Source: CAIOZA01 sp964464375 (lineage in GTDB: Bacteria > Bacteroidota > Ignavibacteria > Kapaibacteriales > UBA2268). From it: a DNA stretch of 36,569 nt. The notes below the pieces were generated by a model that did not search any database, was not told where the DNA came from, and saw nothing but the letters and a program-made list of their open reading frames with translations. Shown here piece by piece: positions 18,188-26,486 of the stretch (position 1 is the first letter of the stretch; the number at the start of each line of letters is the position of its first letter). The translations under genes were made by a program, and so were the position numbers. The stretch lies in the NCBI GenBank assembly GCA_964464375.1, contig CAYXFU010000037.1:1-36569 (forward strand), read 5' to 3'.

Positions 18188-21100
18188 ATGAAAAAGTTAC
18201 TTTACTTAATTATTATTACATTTATTTTATTAAATGTTCTAAACGTAAATGCGCAGAATTGGAAGAGTCAGCAACCACTTGATGAGCGTGCAGGTCATGC
18301 TATGTCTTATGTTGCAGACAATATCGTCATAATGTTTGGTGGCAGTGGATCTTCAGGTTATTTGAATGATATATGGATATTTGACTCAAGCACCAATACG
18401 TGGACACTAGCAAACACAGGTACCAGCCCATTAGCAAGGGCTTATCATTCAATGACTTATATTGGTGATGATAAAGTGATGATGTTTGGTGGTGAGGATG
18501 CGGATGGAAATCCTTTAAATGATACTTGGATTTTTGATTTAAGCGATAAGAGTTGGGACGAAATAGTTATTAATTCGACAACAATCCCTTCTGCACGTAA
18601 CAGACATTCGATGGCATATATCGGAGATGAAAAAGTAATGATGTTTGGTGGTTCGGATGCGGATGGTTATTTTAACGATACTTGGATTTTCTATTTAAGC
18701 AATAGCACATGGACAAAATCATCTATTAGTACAAGCCCAGCTGCAAGGTCTTCTCACTCAATGGCTTATATAGGTAACTATAAAGTCTTGCTGTTTGGTG
18801 GCTCAGGAAATTCAGAATTTAATGACACTTGGGTATATGACTATGGTACTGATGGTACTGATGCCACTTGGTCACAGGATAATAACGGAACGAATCCTTC
18901 TACTCGTTCATTACATACTTTGGCATATCTTGAAAATGATAAAGCCTTATTATTTGGTGGTTTCGGACCAGGCATTCCAATGAATGACAGCTGGGTCTAT
19001 GATTTAAATGGTGGTACTGATGGTACGTGGACTCAAATTGCAACTGAAACTAATCCATCTGCTCGGGCTTATCATTCTATGGCATATATTGGCAATAAAA
19101 AAATCTTATTATATGGTGGATATGGTGGATATGACCTAAATAACTATTCGCTACTTAATGACACATGGTTATATTTTCCGACAACTTTGGGAACAGTAAC
19201 AACAACAGCTATTTCAGACATAACTTCAACCACAGCTACTTCCGGTGGAAATGTTACAAATGATGGTGGAGATGAAGTTACAAGCCGTGGTGTTTGCTGG
19301 AATACTTCCGGTACTCCTACTACTGCGGACAATTTAACGAGTGATGGAACCGGTATTAACGAATTTGTAAGCAGTATGACTGGTTTAACTCCAGGTACTA
19401 ATTACTATGTTTGTGCCTATGCAACCAACTCTGTAGGAACTGCCTATGGAGAAATTATATCATTTGCTACAGCATCTAACGGTATTGTACCTACTGTTGT
19501 TTGTGCCGTTGATATTAGTATCAATGCTGATATTAACTCTTGTACCGCCTCTAAGGTTGATTTAGGAACTCCTTCATTATCGGATAATTCACCTGTCTCC
19601 AGCATTAATAATGCTCCTGCTGAATTCCCGGTAGGTACGACAGTTGTGGCATGGACATTAACTGACAATAGTGGAAACACATATACTTGTTCACAGAATG
19701 TAGCTGTAACAGACATAACTCCTCCAACAGTTATAACCCAAAACATTAAAGTAACTTTATCAAAAGGGACAGCAGTTATTACTGCGAATGATGTAAACAA
19801 TGGGAGTTATGATGCTTGCGGAATAAAGTCAATTTCTGTAACTAATAATCAATCTCTATCGACTGGAAGATCTGCTTCGGCATCAGATCAAATTACTTTT
19901 GATTGCAATTCTATTGGTGAACATACTATTACTTTGATCGTTGTTGATAATAATGGTAATTCTGGTGAAGGCTCAGCTTTAGTTTCTGTTGAAAGTTCAA
20001 ATCCATTAATTATTATTGATAATCCCTCAGATGTTACAACCTGCGAAGATCAATCGGTTTCATTCAAAGTCAATGCCTCCGGAGATGGTTTAACATATCA
20101 ATGGAGAAGAAATAAAGTAAATTTAGCAGGTGCTACTACAAATTCATTTTCAATACCTTCAGTCATATCAGATGATGCAGGGATATTTGATGTTGTTGTT
20201 ACTGATTTTTGCGGTCAAAGTGCAACTTCCACATCAGCTTCATTAATTGTAAATACGATTCCTGAAGTAACAAAAGAACCTAATGATCTCAATATTGCTA
20301 CTATTGGTTCAGATATTACAATTTCAGTTGATGGATCAGGAATTCCAACACCATCAATTCAGTGGCAAAAAAGTACAGATAAGGGAGCAAACTGGTCGAA
20401 TGTTGTTGGTGCAACATCAGCAACTCTAACCATTAAAAATGTGTCAATAAAGCAAAACATGGAAATGTATCACGCTGTTTTCACAAACAGTTGTGGATCT
20501 ATTGCTTCTCGTGATGCTTCACTACAGATTAAGCTGGTTCTCAATGAGATTGGTCCGGTAGAGTTATGTATTAGCACACCAACCGATGATAAAAAAGGCA
20601 AGCATAATAAAAGGTGTTCTCCTCACCATAGAAAATGTGATCATAGAGTCAATATTAAGGTTGAACTCTTCAAAAATGGAATTAGTGATCGCAATAAAAT
20701 CACGGAAAGTGAAATGTTAAATCAACAAGGACATGGACATGAAAGTGAAAAGAATTCATCTCAATATACGATTCCACTTCCAAATTTGAAGAATGTGACT
20801 TTTGCCCCAAATGATTACCTTTATTGCAAAATTTCAGTTAAAAGAAACAAAAATGGGAAGGATTTTCCTGTGCGTATGTGGTTTAATGGAGCACCTCATT
20901 CAAAATGTTCCCCAGTTAATAAGTCCTGGAGCAGATTACATAAAGTAACAGTCGGTGGTAATACAAAAAATTTCTATTATTTTAGGTGGAGTGAAGCTGA
21001 TATCCTTCCATTGATCTCATCGCCGGGTGACAAAATAAAATACATTGAGGTTAAAGCTACTGAAAATTACAAAGAAATTGAGACGTGGCGTATTATGGGT

Positions 21101-21469
21101 TCTTCAATGAAAGAGCTGATCTCTGCTGAAGATGAAAGTACAGATGAAGCAACAAACTCTGACAATAATACTGATGCTGATCATAATAGACTGCAAAGCG
21201 AATTGGATGCCTTTGAATTGTTTCCTAACTATCCAAATCCATTTACCGATGGAACAGTTGTGAAATACAGTCTGAATCAGGAATCCGATGTTGCTCTTAA
21301 TTTCTATGACGGTGCGGGCAGATTAATTGAAAATGCTATCTCATCTCGTTATACTAAAGGAACTTATTATTATACATTTTATCCCAGAGATAATTCCTCC
21401 GGATATTATGTTTGCGTGTTAACTTGCAATGGTGTTAGCAAAGTTGTGAATCTAAAATTAATTAAATAA
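18188..21469 (+). CDS. Secreted Kelch/fn3/HYR/Ig-like protein with T9SS sorting domain
   Basis: 1093 residues from the AGGAG-supported ATG. Signal peptide about 1-23 (ending NVNAQ). Six Kelch repeats (about 30-330) share an R-x-x-HSM-x-YIG...MFGG...NDTW pattern and should form one propeller. Then come an fn3-like domain (about 335-430, TTATSGGNVTNDGG), HYR-type modules (about 435-610, TDNSGNTYTCSQNV), and two Ig-like domains (about 615-785, LTYQWRRNKVNLAG and SIQWQKSTDKGANW). A Lys/His/Cys-rich stretch (about 798-822) begins an unrecognised domain of about 200 residues. The tail from ELFPNYPNPFTDGT to VNLKLIK is a type A T9SS sorting domain. Likely a surface adhesin or carbohydrate-binding protein. 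Kelch repeats 2 and 3 are alike even at DNA level, suggesting fairly recent duplication. Confidence 0.9.
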   Translation: MKKLLYLIIITFILLNVLNVNAQNWKSQQPLDERAGHAMSYVADNIVIMFGGSGSSGYLNDIWIFDSSTNTWTLANTGTSPLARAYHSMTYIGDDKVMMFGGEDADGNPLNDTWIFDLSDKSWDEIVINSTTIPSARNRHSMAYIGDEKVMMFGGSDADGYFNDTWIFYLSNSTWTKSSISTSPAARSSHSMAYIGNYKVLLFGGSGNSEFNDTWVYDYGTDGTDATWSQDNNGTNPSTRSLHTLAYLENDKALLFGGFGPGIPMNDSWVYDLNGGTDGTWTQIATETNPSARAYHSMAYIGNKKILLYGGYGGYDLNNYSLLNDTWLYFPTTLGTVTTTAISDITSTTATSGGNVTNDGGDEVTSRGVCWNTSGTPTTADNLTSDGTGINEFVSSMTGLTPGTNYYVCAYATNSVGTAYGEIISFATASNGIVPTVVCAVDISINADINSCTASKVDLGTPSLSDNSPVSSINNAPAEFPVGTTVVAWTLTDNSGNTYTCSQNVAVTDITPPTVITQNIKVTLSKGTAVITANDVNNGSYDACGIKSISVTNNQSLSTGRSASASDQITFDCNSIGEHTITLIVVDNNGNSGEGSALVSVESSNPLIIIDNPSDVTTCEDQSVSFKVNASGDGLTYQWRRNKVNLAGATTNSFSIPSVISDDAGIFDVVVTDFCGQSATSTSASLIVNTIPEVTKEPNDLNIATIGSDITISVDGSGIPTPSIQWQKSTDKGANWSNVVGATSATLTIKNVSIKQNMEMYHAVFTNSCGSIASRDASLQIKLVLNEIGPVELCISTPTDDKKGKHNKRCSPHHRKCDHRVNIKVELFKNGISDRNKITESEMLNQQGHGHESEKNSSQYTIPLPNLKNVTFAPNDYLYCKISVKRNKNGKDFPVRMWFNGAPHSKCSPVNKSWSRLHKVTVGGNTKNFYYFRWSEADILPLISSPGDKIKYIEVKATENYKEIETWRIMGSSMKELISAEDESTDEATNSDNNTDADHNRLQSELDAFELFPNYPNPFTDGTVVKYSLNQESDVALNFYDGAGRLIENAISSRYTKGTYYYTFYPRDNSSGYYVCVLTCNGVSKVVNLKLIK

Positions 21470-21492
21470 ACTCTACTAAATTTCACTTTTTT

Positions 21493-21524
21493 AAAGGACA
21501 CGGAAAATTTCCCGTGTCCTTTTT
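21493..21524 (+). terminator. Rho-independent terminator of the Kelch gene
   Basis: Perfect 11-bp stem AAAGGACACGG (21493-21503) against CCGTGTCCTTT (21512-21522) with an 8-nt loop, running into TTTTT. It begins 23 nt after the stop codon. Confidence 0.9.
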
Positions 21525-21553
21525 CATTGATTGCATCGAGTTTTTTTATTAAT

Positions 21554-21693
21554 ATCCCGATAGGGATTAGATATTTGTAGAAAACCGTACACCTAAAAAT
21601 ATTTATTACCTCGTAGAGGTTAAATATTTAATCGCTACGCGATAAATTATCTTTTGTGGACATTGTGCTACAAATATTTAATCGCTACGCGAT
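21554..21693. repeat. Array of small hairpin modules sharing an AAATATTTA spacer
   Basis: Four 5-bp hairpins occur: ATCCC-GATA-GGGAT (21554-21567), ACCTC-GTA-GAGGT (21608-21620), ATCGC-TAC-GCGAT (21631-21643) and the same again (21681-21693). The last three follow AAATATTTA spacers; the first lies in the opposite orientation, with ATATTTGTAG as the complement of CTACAAATAT. Stem bases differ while pairing is kept. Similar modules are, from memory, common between genes of Bacteroidota and Ignavibacteria. Confidence 0.7.
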
Positions 21694-21874
21694 ATTCTGG
21701 TACTTTCACTGCCACCAAATGCAATTTGCGAAATGGGGGATGAGTTATCAAAGAAACGGTTTTTAAAGGAAATATATTAAATTTTTTCTATATATATAAA
21801 CATTGGAAATCGTGTGCCAACCTCACTTGGGGCTTTGGGAGAATGGATAAATGCTGAATTTCCCTCATCCTTAC

Positions 21875-21895
21875 CCTCTCCATTCATGGTGAGGG
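21875..21895. repeat. Dispersed 21-nt motif, copy 1
   Basis: CCTCTCCA-TT-CATGGTGAGGG. It matches 19 of 21 bases of the copy at 36254-36274, over 14 kb away. The ends CCTC and GAGGG and the middle CCAT/ATGG can pair. Confidence 0.6.
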
Positions 21896-21934
21896 AGTTC
21901 CAAAGGCACAAACAAACTGATAAGCTGGAATGAC

Positions 21935-21961
21935 AAAAAAATGGCGGGTTTTGAGCCCGCC
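21935..21961 (-). terminator. Rho-independent terminator of the PD40-OmpA gene
   Basis: On the minus strand GGCGGG and CCCGCC arms (21956-21961 and 21943-21948) form a GC-rich stem with a 7-nt loop, followed by a T run (A run at 21935-21941 on the plus strand). It lies 32 nt past the stop codon. Confidence 0.88.
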
Positions 21962-21993
21962 AATGCAAGAATAAGCCAAATTTTATATCATAA

Positions 21994-23466
21994 TCAGCTC
22001 TTCACGATTTTCATTTCGACGCGCCTGTTTTGTGCACGTGCATCGTCAGTCTTTTCGTCGATTAATGGTTTGCGTTTGCCAATACCCTTTGTCTGAATCC
22101 TGCTTGCATCAATACCATCTTTTACCATTTGTTCTTTTACTGCTTTGGCACGGCTTGCCGATAGTTTGTCGTTGTAATCGTCGCTTCCGACGTCGTCTGT
22201 GTGACCTTCGATCAAGATGTTGATATCGGGATTGTCTTTTAAGAATTCAACCATGCGTTCTAATTCTGGGATTGACTCATCTTTCAATGTAGCCTTATCG
22301 AAATCGAAGAAAACGAGTAATCTTGTGTTTCCATTGGATACCGGCGATAAATATATATCTTTTGTTCTTTGATTATCTTTGCTTTTGGCTTCGAGTTCAT
22401 ACTGTTCGCTATAGAATACATATCCCTTCTTTGAAGCAGTGATTGAATACACCTTTCCACGCTGAAGAGTAACGAAGTAATCTCCTGTTTCGTCATCACT
22501 TCTCAATTCAGCTACTTTTTTGCCTGTCTTTAGATCAGAAACTGTGATATCTGCACCGAGGTTCTCTTTTGTGATTATGTCTTTGACTTTACCACTCAGC
22601 AAGAATACATCATCGGACGGAACAGGATTTGGCACTGCTGAATAAATATCAAATGCACCCGAACCGCCGGATCTATCGGTGGTGAAGAAAGCAACCTCAG
22701 AATTTGGGACAATATAGTAATAATGTTCATCGTTCGAGGAGTTGATAGGATCATCGAGATGTTTTGGTGTACCAAAGCTACCGCCACTGATTGCGCTTGT
22801 GTAAATGTCAAATCCGCCAACGCCGCCGGGTCTGTTTGAAGAGAAAGTCATTGTCTTGTTGTCAGGAGATAGAACGGGTGACATTTCGTCGGAAGAAGTA
22901 TTGATCTTGCTTCCGGCACTGACAGGATCGCTCCATCCGCCTTTTACTTTTTTGGAAACATAAATATCTGTACCACCAATTCCGCCATCGCGGTCACTTA
23001 CGAAGTATAGAGTGTTGCCATCGTTGGATAATGATGGTTGTGAATCCCAGGCTTCGGAGTTGATATTTTTTCCAAGATTTTTGATATTAGTCCATTTACC
23101 GTTTTTCTTTTCGGCACTATAGAGATCTGTGCGTCCCTCAGAACCGGATCCATTATCGAAAGAGGAAAAAATCATGAACTGACCGTCTGTTGTTAGAGTA
23201 GCGGCACCATTCTGCTTGCCGTCGTTGAGTTCGCTGTTTAATTCCTTCGGTTCAGACCAGCCGGTAGAAGTTTTCTCAACCATGAATATTTTTTGCTCTC
23301 CGCCTTCTCTGCCCGATGTAAAGTAAATCACATTTCCGTTGTTAGATAGAGCAGAGTTGAAATCGTCATATTTTGAGTTGAAATCAACGGGAGAGACTTC
23401 AACTTTCTGAGAATATAGGTTTACTGCCGCTATGAGTAAGAATATCAATATTGTTATTTTTTTCAT
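21994..23466 (-). CDS. OmpA-family protein with PD40 repeats and CRD domain (PorE-like)
   Basis: 490 residues. Signal peptide about 1-19 (ending NLYSQ). Residues about 25-280 hold four or five PD40/TolB-like blades, e.g. QPSLSNDGNTLYFVSDRDGG and SPVLSPDNKTMTFSSNRPGG. A carboxypeptidase-regulatory-like domain follows (about 290-375, LSGKVKDIITKENLGADI). A full OmpA domain closes it (about 385-490: FFDFDKATL, IEGHTDDVGSDDYNDKLSASRA, AQNRRVEM), with peptidoglycan-binding Asp and Arg intact. The PD40-CRD-OmpA order matches PorE, the T9SS peptidoglycan anchor, but the N-terminal TPR and lipoprotein Cys of PorE are absent. It may support T9SS or simply be a general OmpA anchor. It follows a beta-barrel gene by 33 nt, probably one operon, and ends in a terminator. 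Confidence 0.88.
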   Translation of the reverse strand: MKKITILIFLLIAAVNLYSQKVEVSPVDFNSKYDDFNSALSNNGNVIYFTSGREGGEQKIFMVEKTSTGWSEPKELNSELNDGKQNGAATLTTDGQFMIFSSFDNGSGSEGRTDLYSAEKKNGKWTNIKNLGKNINSEAWDSQPSLSNDGNTLYFVSDRDGGIGGTDIYVSKKVKGGWSDPVSAGSKINTSSDEMSPVLSPDNKTMTFSSNRPGGVGGFDIYTSAISGGSFGTPKHLDDPINSSNDEHYYYIVPNSEVAFFTTDRSGGSGAFDIYSAVPNPVPSDDVFLLSGKVKDIITKENLGADITVSDLKTGKKVAELRSDDETGDYFVTLQRGKVYSITASKKGYVFYSEQYELEAKSKDNQRTKDIYLSPVSNGNTRLLVFFDFDKATLKDESIPELERMVEFLKDNPDINILIEGHTDDVGSDDYNDKLSASRAKAVKEQMVKDGIDASRIQTKGIGKRKPLIDEKTDDARAQNRRVEMKIVKS

Positions 23467-23499
23467 TTTATTTGTCCGGATTATTATACAAAAATTAAA

Positions 23500-24363
23500 C
23501 TATATTTTGAACCAGATACCAAGTCCAACCTGAAGACTGTGAAGAAGATTATCAGTTCCAGCTAGCACCGGATTGCCATAAAAACTTCTCAAACCATCAT
23601 TTGTAAGCTGGTTATCAAACATTAATGTCGGCATAAACTGGAATCTTGCCTGTGGGACCAATAGAATTTTCTTGCTAAGGGGTATCTTATAGCCAACACC
23701 AAATTCAGCACCAATTCTTGCGTTTAATCCGGTAGCCGGATCAGTTTTGAATGTGTTTACAGTTCTTAGGGTAGTGAGGTCAAAATAAGCTCCGGGGCTT
23801 AGAAGAGTCTGTGTATTTGTCTGATCCAAACGGTCAAGAGGTAGCTGAATCGTGGGTCCAAAGACCAGGAACAGATTGTCGGTCAAATCATATCTAAGAA
23901 AAATACTAATACCAAAGTAAGCGCAAGTAGCTGTATATTTCATTTCTTCGCTGGCATCTGATGTTGTTCCTGAGTTTACATCATAATTATCAACGATTCC
24001 TGTGTAACTGTTAGAGAATGATTTTGCATCGTATGTTAATCTTCCCTGCAAACTCCATGAGCTAGATAATGGTAGATCAATCAAGGCAGCAAAATATGGT
24101 GAAAAACCCAATCCACTACTATAAGCATTGTACACTGAATTGGGTACAGGAGAGCTCCAAGCCAGATTCTGAGAATAAAAGTTTGTATTGAGCCCGCCTT
24201 CGACGCCGATGTAGAACGGTCTTCTTTTGAAATCGGACTTTTCGGAACTTGCTGAAGCTTTGCCGGAATTTCTGGGTCTTAGAACGTCTTCCTGGCTGAG
24301 TAGATTGCCAAACATAGTTGACAGAATAAATGCTGAAATTATAAGAGTTTTAAATAACTTCAT
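23500..24363 (-). CDS. Outer-membrane beta-barrel protein
   Basis: 287 residues. Signal peptide about 1-23 (ending LLSQ). After a short basic linker (RPRNSGKASASSEKSDFKRRP), the domain starts FYIGVEGGLNTNFYSQ and consists of amphipathic strands (SSWSLQGRLTYDAKSF, CAYFGISIFLRYDLTDNLFLVFGP, IGAEFGVGYKIPLSKKILLVPQARFQF), ending in LQVGLGIWFKI with a final hydrophobic residue typical of BAM substrates. This is the outer-membrane protein beta-barrel (OmpW/PorT-like) superfamily. AGAGG lies 7 nt before the ATG on the minus strand. It precedes the PD40-OmpA gene by 33 nt; the pair probably acts together in the outer membrane. Confidence 0.83.
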   Translation of the reverse strand: MKLFKTLIISAFILSTMFGNLLSQEDVLRPRNSGKASASSEKSDFKRRPFYIGVEGGLNTNFYSQNLAWSSPVPNSVYNAYSSGLGFSPYFAALIDLPLSSSWSLQGRLTYDAKSFSNSYTGIVDNYDVNSGTTSDASEEMKYTATCAYFGISIFLRYDLTDNLFLVFGPTIQLPLDRLDQTNTQTLLSPGAYFDLTTLRTVNTFKTDPATGLNARIGAEFGVGYKIPLSKKILLVPQARFQFMPTLMFDNQLTNDGLRSFYGNPVLAGTDNLLHSLQVGLGIWFKI

Positions 24364-24497
24364 AAAGAAACCTCTTTAAATAATTTTTATAAAAAATTGA
24401 TATCCATTCATTAGAGAAATACTATTCTTGATGCTTTGTTACAAAACATTCCAAAGGAAAAAATAATATACGTGAATAGATGATATTAATTATATAA

Positions 24498-25073
24498 TCA
24501 TTTGTTCTTTAGATTAAACTTTATTAACTCGTATTTTATACTCCACATTCCAGATGTCTGGAATTGCACTACTCCCACTCCCGGGCTTGCATAGATGCCG
24601 TCATCAGTCAGAAATTGGTCGCGGTCAGCCTTTAATGAATTATATTGGAAACAAGTGAAAGTACCAGCTTCGGTTTTAATGACCTTATCCATTTGTTTTA
24701 CAAGTATCGTGTCTATCATATTAAAATATGTATCACCCTGTATGGCTTTATATTTGAGAAAAATAAATGGTGAATTCTTTTCGCGGTCGATTATATAGAG
24801 TCCATCTGGTTTGTTTTTTAGAATCCAGCTGATAGGATGAGCAGTATGCTTAGTATAAAACCATTTTTCACCATTAATCAGAGTGTCTCTGGTTACCGTT
24901 ACAGTGTCGATAACAGGTTTGTCGTTAATCTTTTCGCTGGTTTTGTAAATCCACTGATTGCCAACAGCCAGAGGCCAGATGTCGCCTTCAGGTTGCTGAC
25001 TATTGCAGCCCGAGATAAGAGATGATAGAATAACAACAGATACACAGATAAAAAGCACATAAAGTTGTCTCAT
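24498..25073 (-). CDS. Putative lipoprotein, function unknown
   Basis: 191 residues from the ATG at 25073; a TTG two codons upstream is the alternative. RQLYVLFICVSVVILSSLISGC is a lipoprotein signal with lipid Cys near residue 23. The mature part WPLAVGNQWIYKTSEKI... TEAGTFTCFQYNSL... YASPGVGVVQFQTSG follows a pattern (W-x-L-x-VGN-x-W, then a Y-x-x-PGVG-V motif) that I recognise from many uncharacterised envelope lipoproteins of Bacteroidota and relatives. Role unknown. It stands between the HD hydrolase gene and the beta-barrel gene on the same strand, with gaps of 70 and 134 nt. Confidence 0.75.
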   Translation of the reverse strand: MRQLYVLFICVSVVILSSLISGCNSQQPEGDIWPLAVGNQWIYKTSEKINDKPVIDTVTVTRDTLINGEKWFYTKHTAHPISWILKNKPDGLYIIDREKNSPFIFLKYKAIQGDTYFNMIDTILVKQMDKVIKTEAGTFTCFQYNSLKADRDQFLTDDGIYASPGVGVVQFQTSGMWSIKYELIKFNLKNK

Positions 25074-25143
25074 TTTCAAATCCCAATATTATATAAAATA
25101 GTAAATACCCAACTTTCAGAGATTGCTAAATATTTCGCAATTC

Positions 25144-25731
25144 TCACATAGTCAGGAAATTCCTTAACATCCGCTTTATCTGGTAAATCTGTTGAACCAC
25201 CAGTCTTTTCCTGCTTACTAGATCTTTTAGCTCCAGATACATATCATAATGGATTTCTTGTGCCATTGGTAGAATATATTTTTCTGTTTGAAGAGAATAA
25301 TTCTTAATAAATTTTGTGTTAAATATGTCAGTGGAAATATCGGTCATATTGCTGATTCTGTCAGCCAGTTTTATAATCTTTGCTTTATAAGATCCATGTT
25401 CCACCACGCGCATAAGATATTCTTCTTTGGTCTCCTGGGCAGTCCTGGAGACTTCGATTATCAAATTTACAACTTCTGGACCGTCTTCGTCCAGATTGTA
25501 AATCTCATCGAGGTTAGCTTCAGGGAAGTCTTCGAGCCAGTCATGCAGTACAGCCGCTTTGAGCATGGCACTATCAGTCATGTGATAATCTATAAGAATA
25601 GCCATAGTTGCCATCATGTGCCGGAACTGATTGCCACCGATTTTACGGGGTTTACCAATGAGAGCTGTTGCTTTTTGCATGTAAGGAGCAGTAGTAACAT
25701 GTACAAGTAAGTTTTTTTCATTATCGGTCAT
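25144..25731 (-). CDS. Stand-alone HD-domain hydrolase, RelA/SpoT-type (possible small alarmone hydrolase)
   Basis: 195 residues. Probable Mn-dependent phosphohydrolase of the ppGpp-hydrolase (MESH1/SpoT-HD) superfamily. The family's motifs are in order: FRHMMATMAIL (His38), HDWLEDFP (His63-Asp64, Glu67-Asp68; SpoT has HDxxED) and IIKLADRISNM (Asp123; SpoT has LADRxHNM). There is no synthetase, TGS or ACT domain. It would act in the cytosol and might lower (p)ppGpp or hydrolyse a related nucleotide. The final 60 residues are helical with no recognised motif. It lies 101 nt downstream of the mazF-type toxin gene on the same strand. The HD superfamily call is firm; ppGpp as substrate is inferred. 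Confidence 0.78.
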   Translation of the reverse strand: MTDNEKNLLVHVTTAPYMQKATALIGKPRKIGGNQFRHMMATMAILIDYHMTDSAMLKAAVLHDWLEDFPEANLDEIYNLDEDGPEVVNLIIEVSRTAQETKEEYLMRVVEHGSYKAKIIKLADRISNMTDISTDIFNTKFIKNYSLQTEKYILPMAQEIHYDMYLELKDLVSRKRLVVQQIYQIKRMLRNFLTM

Positions 25732-25832
25732 AATTCAATCGCATTAAAATGATAATAAATCTCTGAAAGAAAAACAAAATCTGATTAGATCACAAAATAA
25801 GGAAATATTCATGGAAAACAAAAAATGGAAAT

Positions 25833-26174
25833 TTATAAATCGAGAAGAATCATAAGATTTGACTTAACGATTTCGATCAAATTAACAGGCAGGATACCCA
25901 GCCTTTTTGTTAATCTTTTGTTGTCGATTGCTCGCATTTGGTCTATCATTATGTCACATTCTTCTTTTAGGTTGGCTGTTCCTTTTTTTAGATTAACTCT
26001 TAATATTTCCGATTGTGGTTGAATATTTGTGGTTAATGGACAAATAAGAGTAGATGGATGATAAGGATTAAGCATGTTTGTTTGTATAATCAGAACTGGC
26101 CTTATCTTGCCAGATTCAGTGCCCATTTGAGGATTAAGATCAGCGATCCATATTTCGAACTGATTGATTTTCAT
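25833..26174 (-). CDS. mazF: Type II toxin, PemK/MazF family
   Basis: 113 residues from ATG 26174; a TTG three codons upstream would overlap the antitoxin gene further. MazF-type endoribonucleases cut single-stranded mRNA. The family signature is complete: FEIWIADLNPQMGTESGKIRPVLIIQTN (about 5-32), ICPLTTNI, and CDIMIDQMRAIDNKRLTKRLG (about 72-92). Length is normal. Its start overlaps the stop region of the upstream antitoxin gene, the classical arrangement in which the antitoxin is made first. Regulation is probably by antitoxin binding upstream of 26397. Confidence 0.9.
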   Translation of the reverse strand: MKINQFEIWIADLNPQMGTESGKIRPVLIIQTNMLNPYHPSTLICPLTTNIQPQSEILRVNLKKGTANLKEECDIMIDQMRAIDNKRLTKRLGILPVNLIEIVKSNLMILLDL

Positions 26175-26175
26175 G

Positions 26176-26397
26176 TTAATCAATATTATCGAATTCTTCC
26201 AAAACCTTCATTGATTCAGCACTTACGAGCTTGGATTCAATCTTAAGTCTGCTCTCTATTAGTTTTCGTTTCTGAATAACATTGTAATAACTCAGAGCAT
26301 CATTGATATAGCGGTTGCGCGAAATGTGAAGTTTCGAAATAACATTCTCAGTGTCTTCGAATACAGGTTCATCCAGTTTTAATGATAAGGTTTTCAT
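26176..26397 (-). CDS. Antitoxin of the MazF-type pair, ribbon-helix-helix type
   Basis: 73 residues. MKTLSLKLDEPVFEDTENVISKLHISRNRYINDALSYYN has a short strand followed by two helices, as in CopG/MetJ ribbon-helix-helix antitoxins. The remainder (RKLIESRLKIESKLVSAESMKVLEEFDNID) is charged and probably wraps the toxin. Its stop codon (26178-26176) lies 2 nt before the toxin's ATG, so the genes are coupled. It should bind the operon promoter and neutralise the toxin. Confidence 0.82.
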   Translation of the reverse strand: MKTLSLKLDEPVFEDTENVISKLHISRNRYINDALSYYNVIQKRKLIESRLKIESKLVSAESMKVLEEFDNID

Positions 26398-26486
26398 TAT
26401 ATTGAAAATAGTATTTACAAATAGTATATACCAAAATTATATATTTTTTTCTGAAAATGCAAATAAATTTTATTTCTTCATGTGAT

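Larger units (their letters stand above)
21525..21934. other. Repeat-filled gene-free region
   Basis: No gene is supported between the Kelch gene terminator and the terminator of the OmpA-family gene. The DNA is mostly repeat material: the hairpin-module array (21554-21693) and one copy of the 21-nt dispersed motif (21875-21895). A 63-codon open frame at 21777-21968 runs through repeat and terminator sequence and is not credible. Confidence 0.6.

Noticed and set aside
21554..21693. CRISPR array
   Set aside because: Repeats are about 20-25 nt, differ between copies, occur in both orientations and have no regular unique spacers. No cas genes are present.
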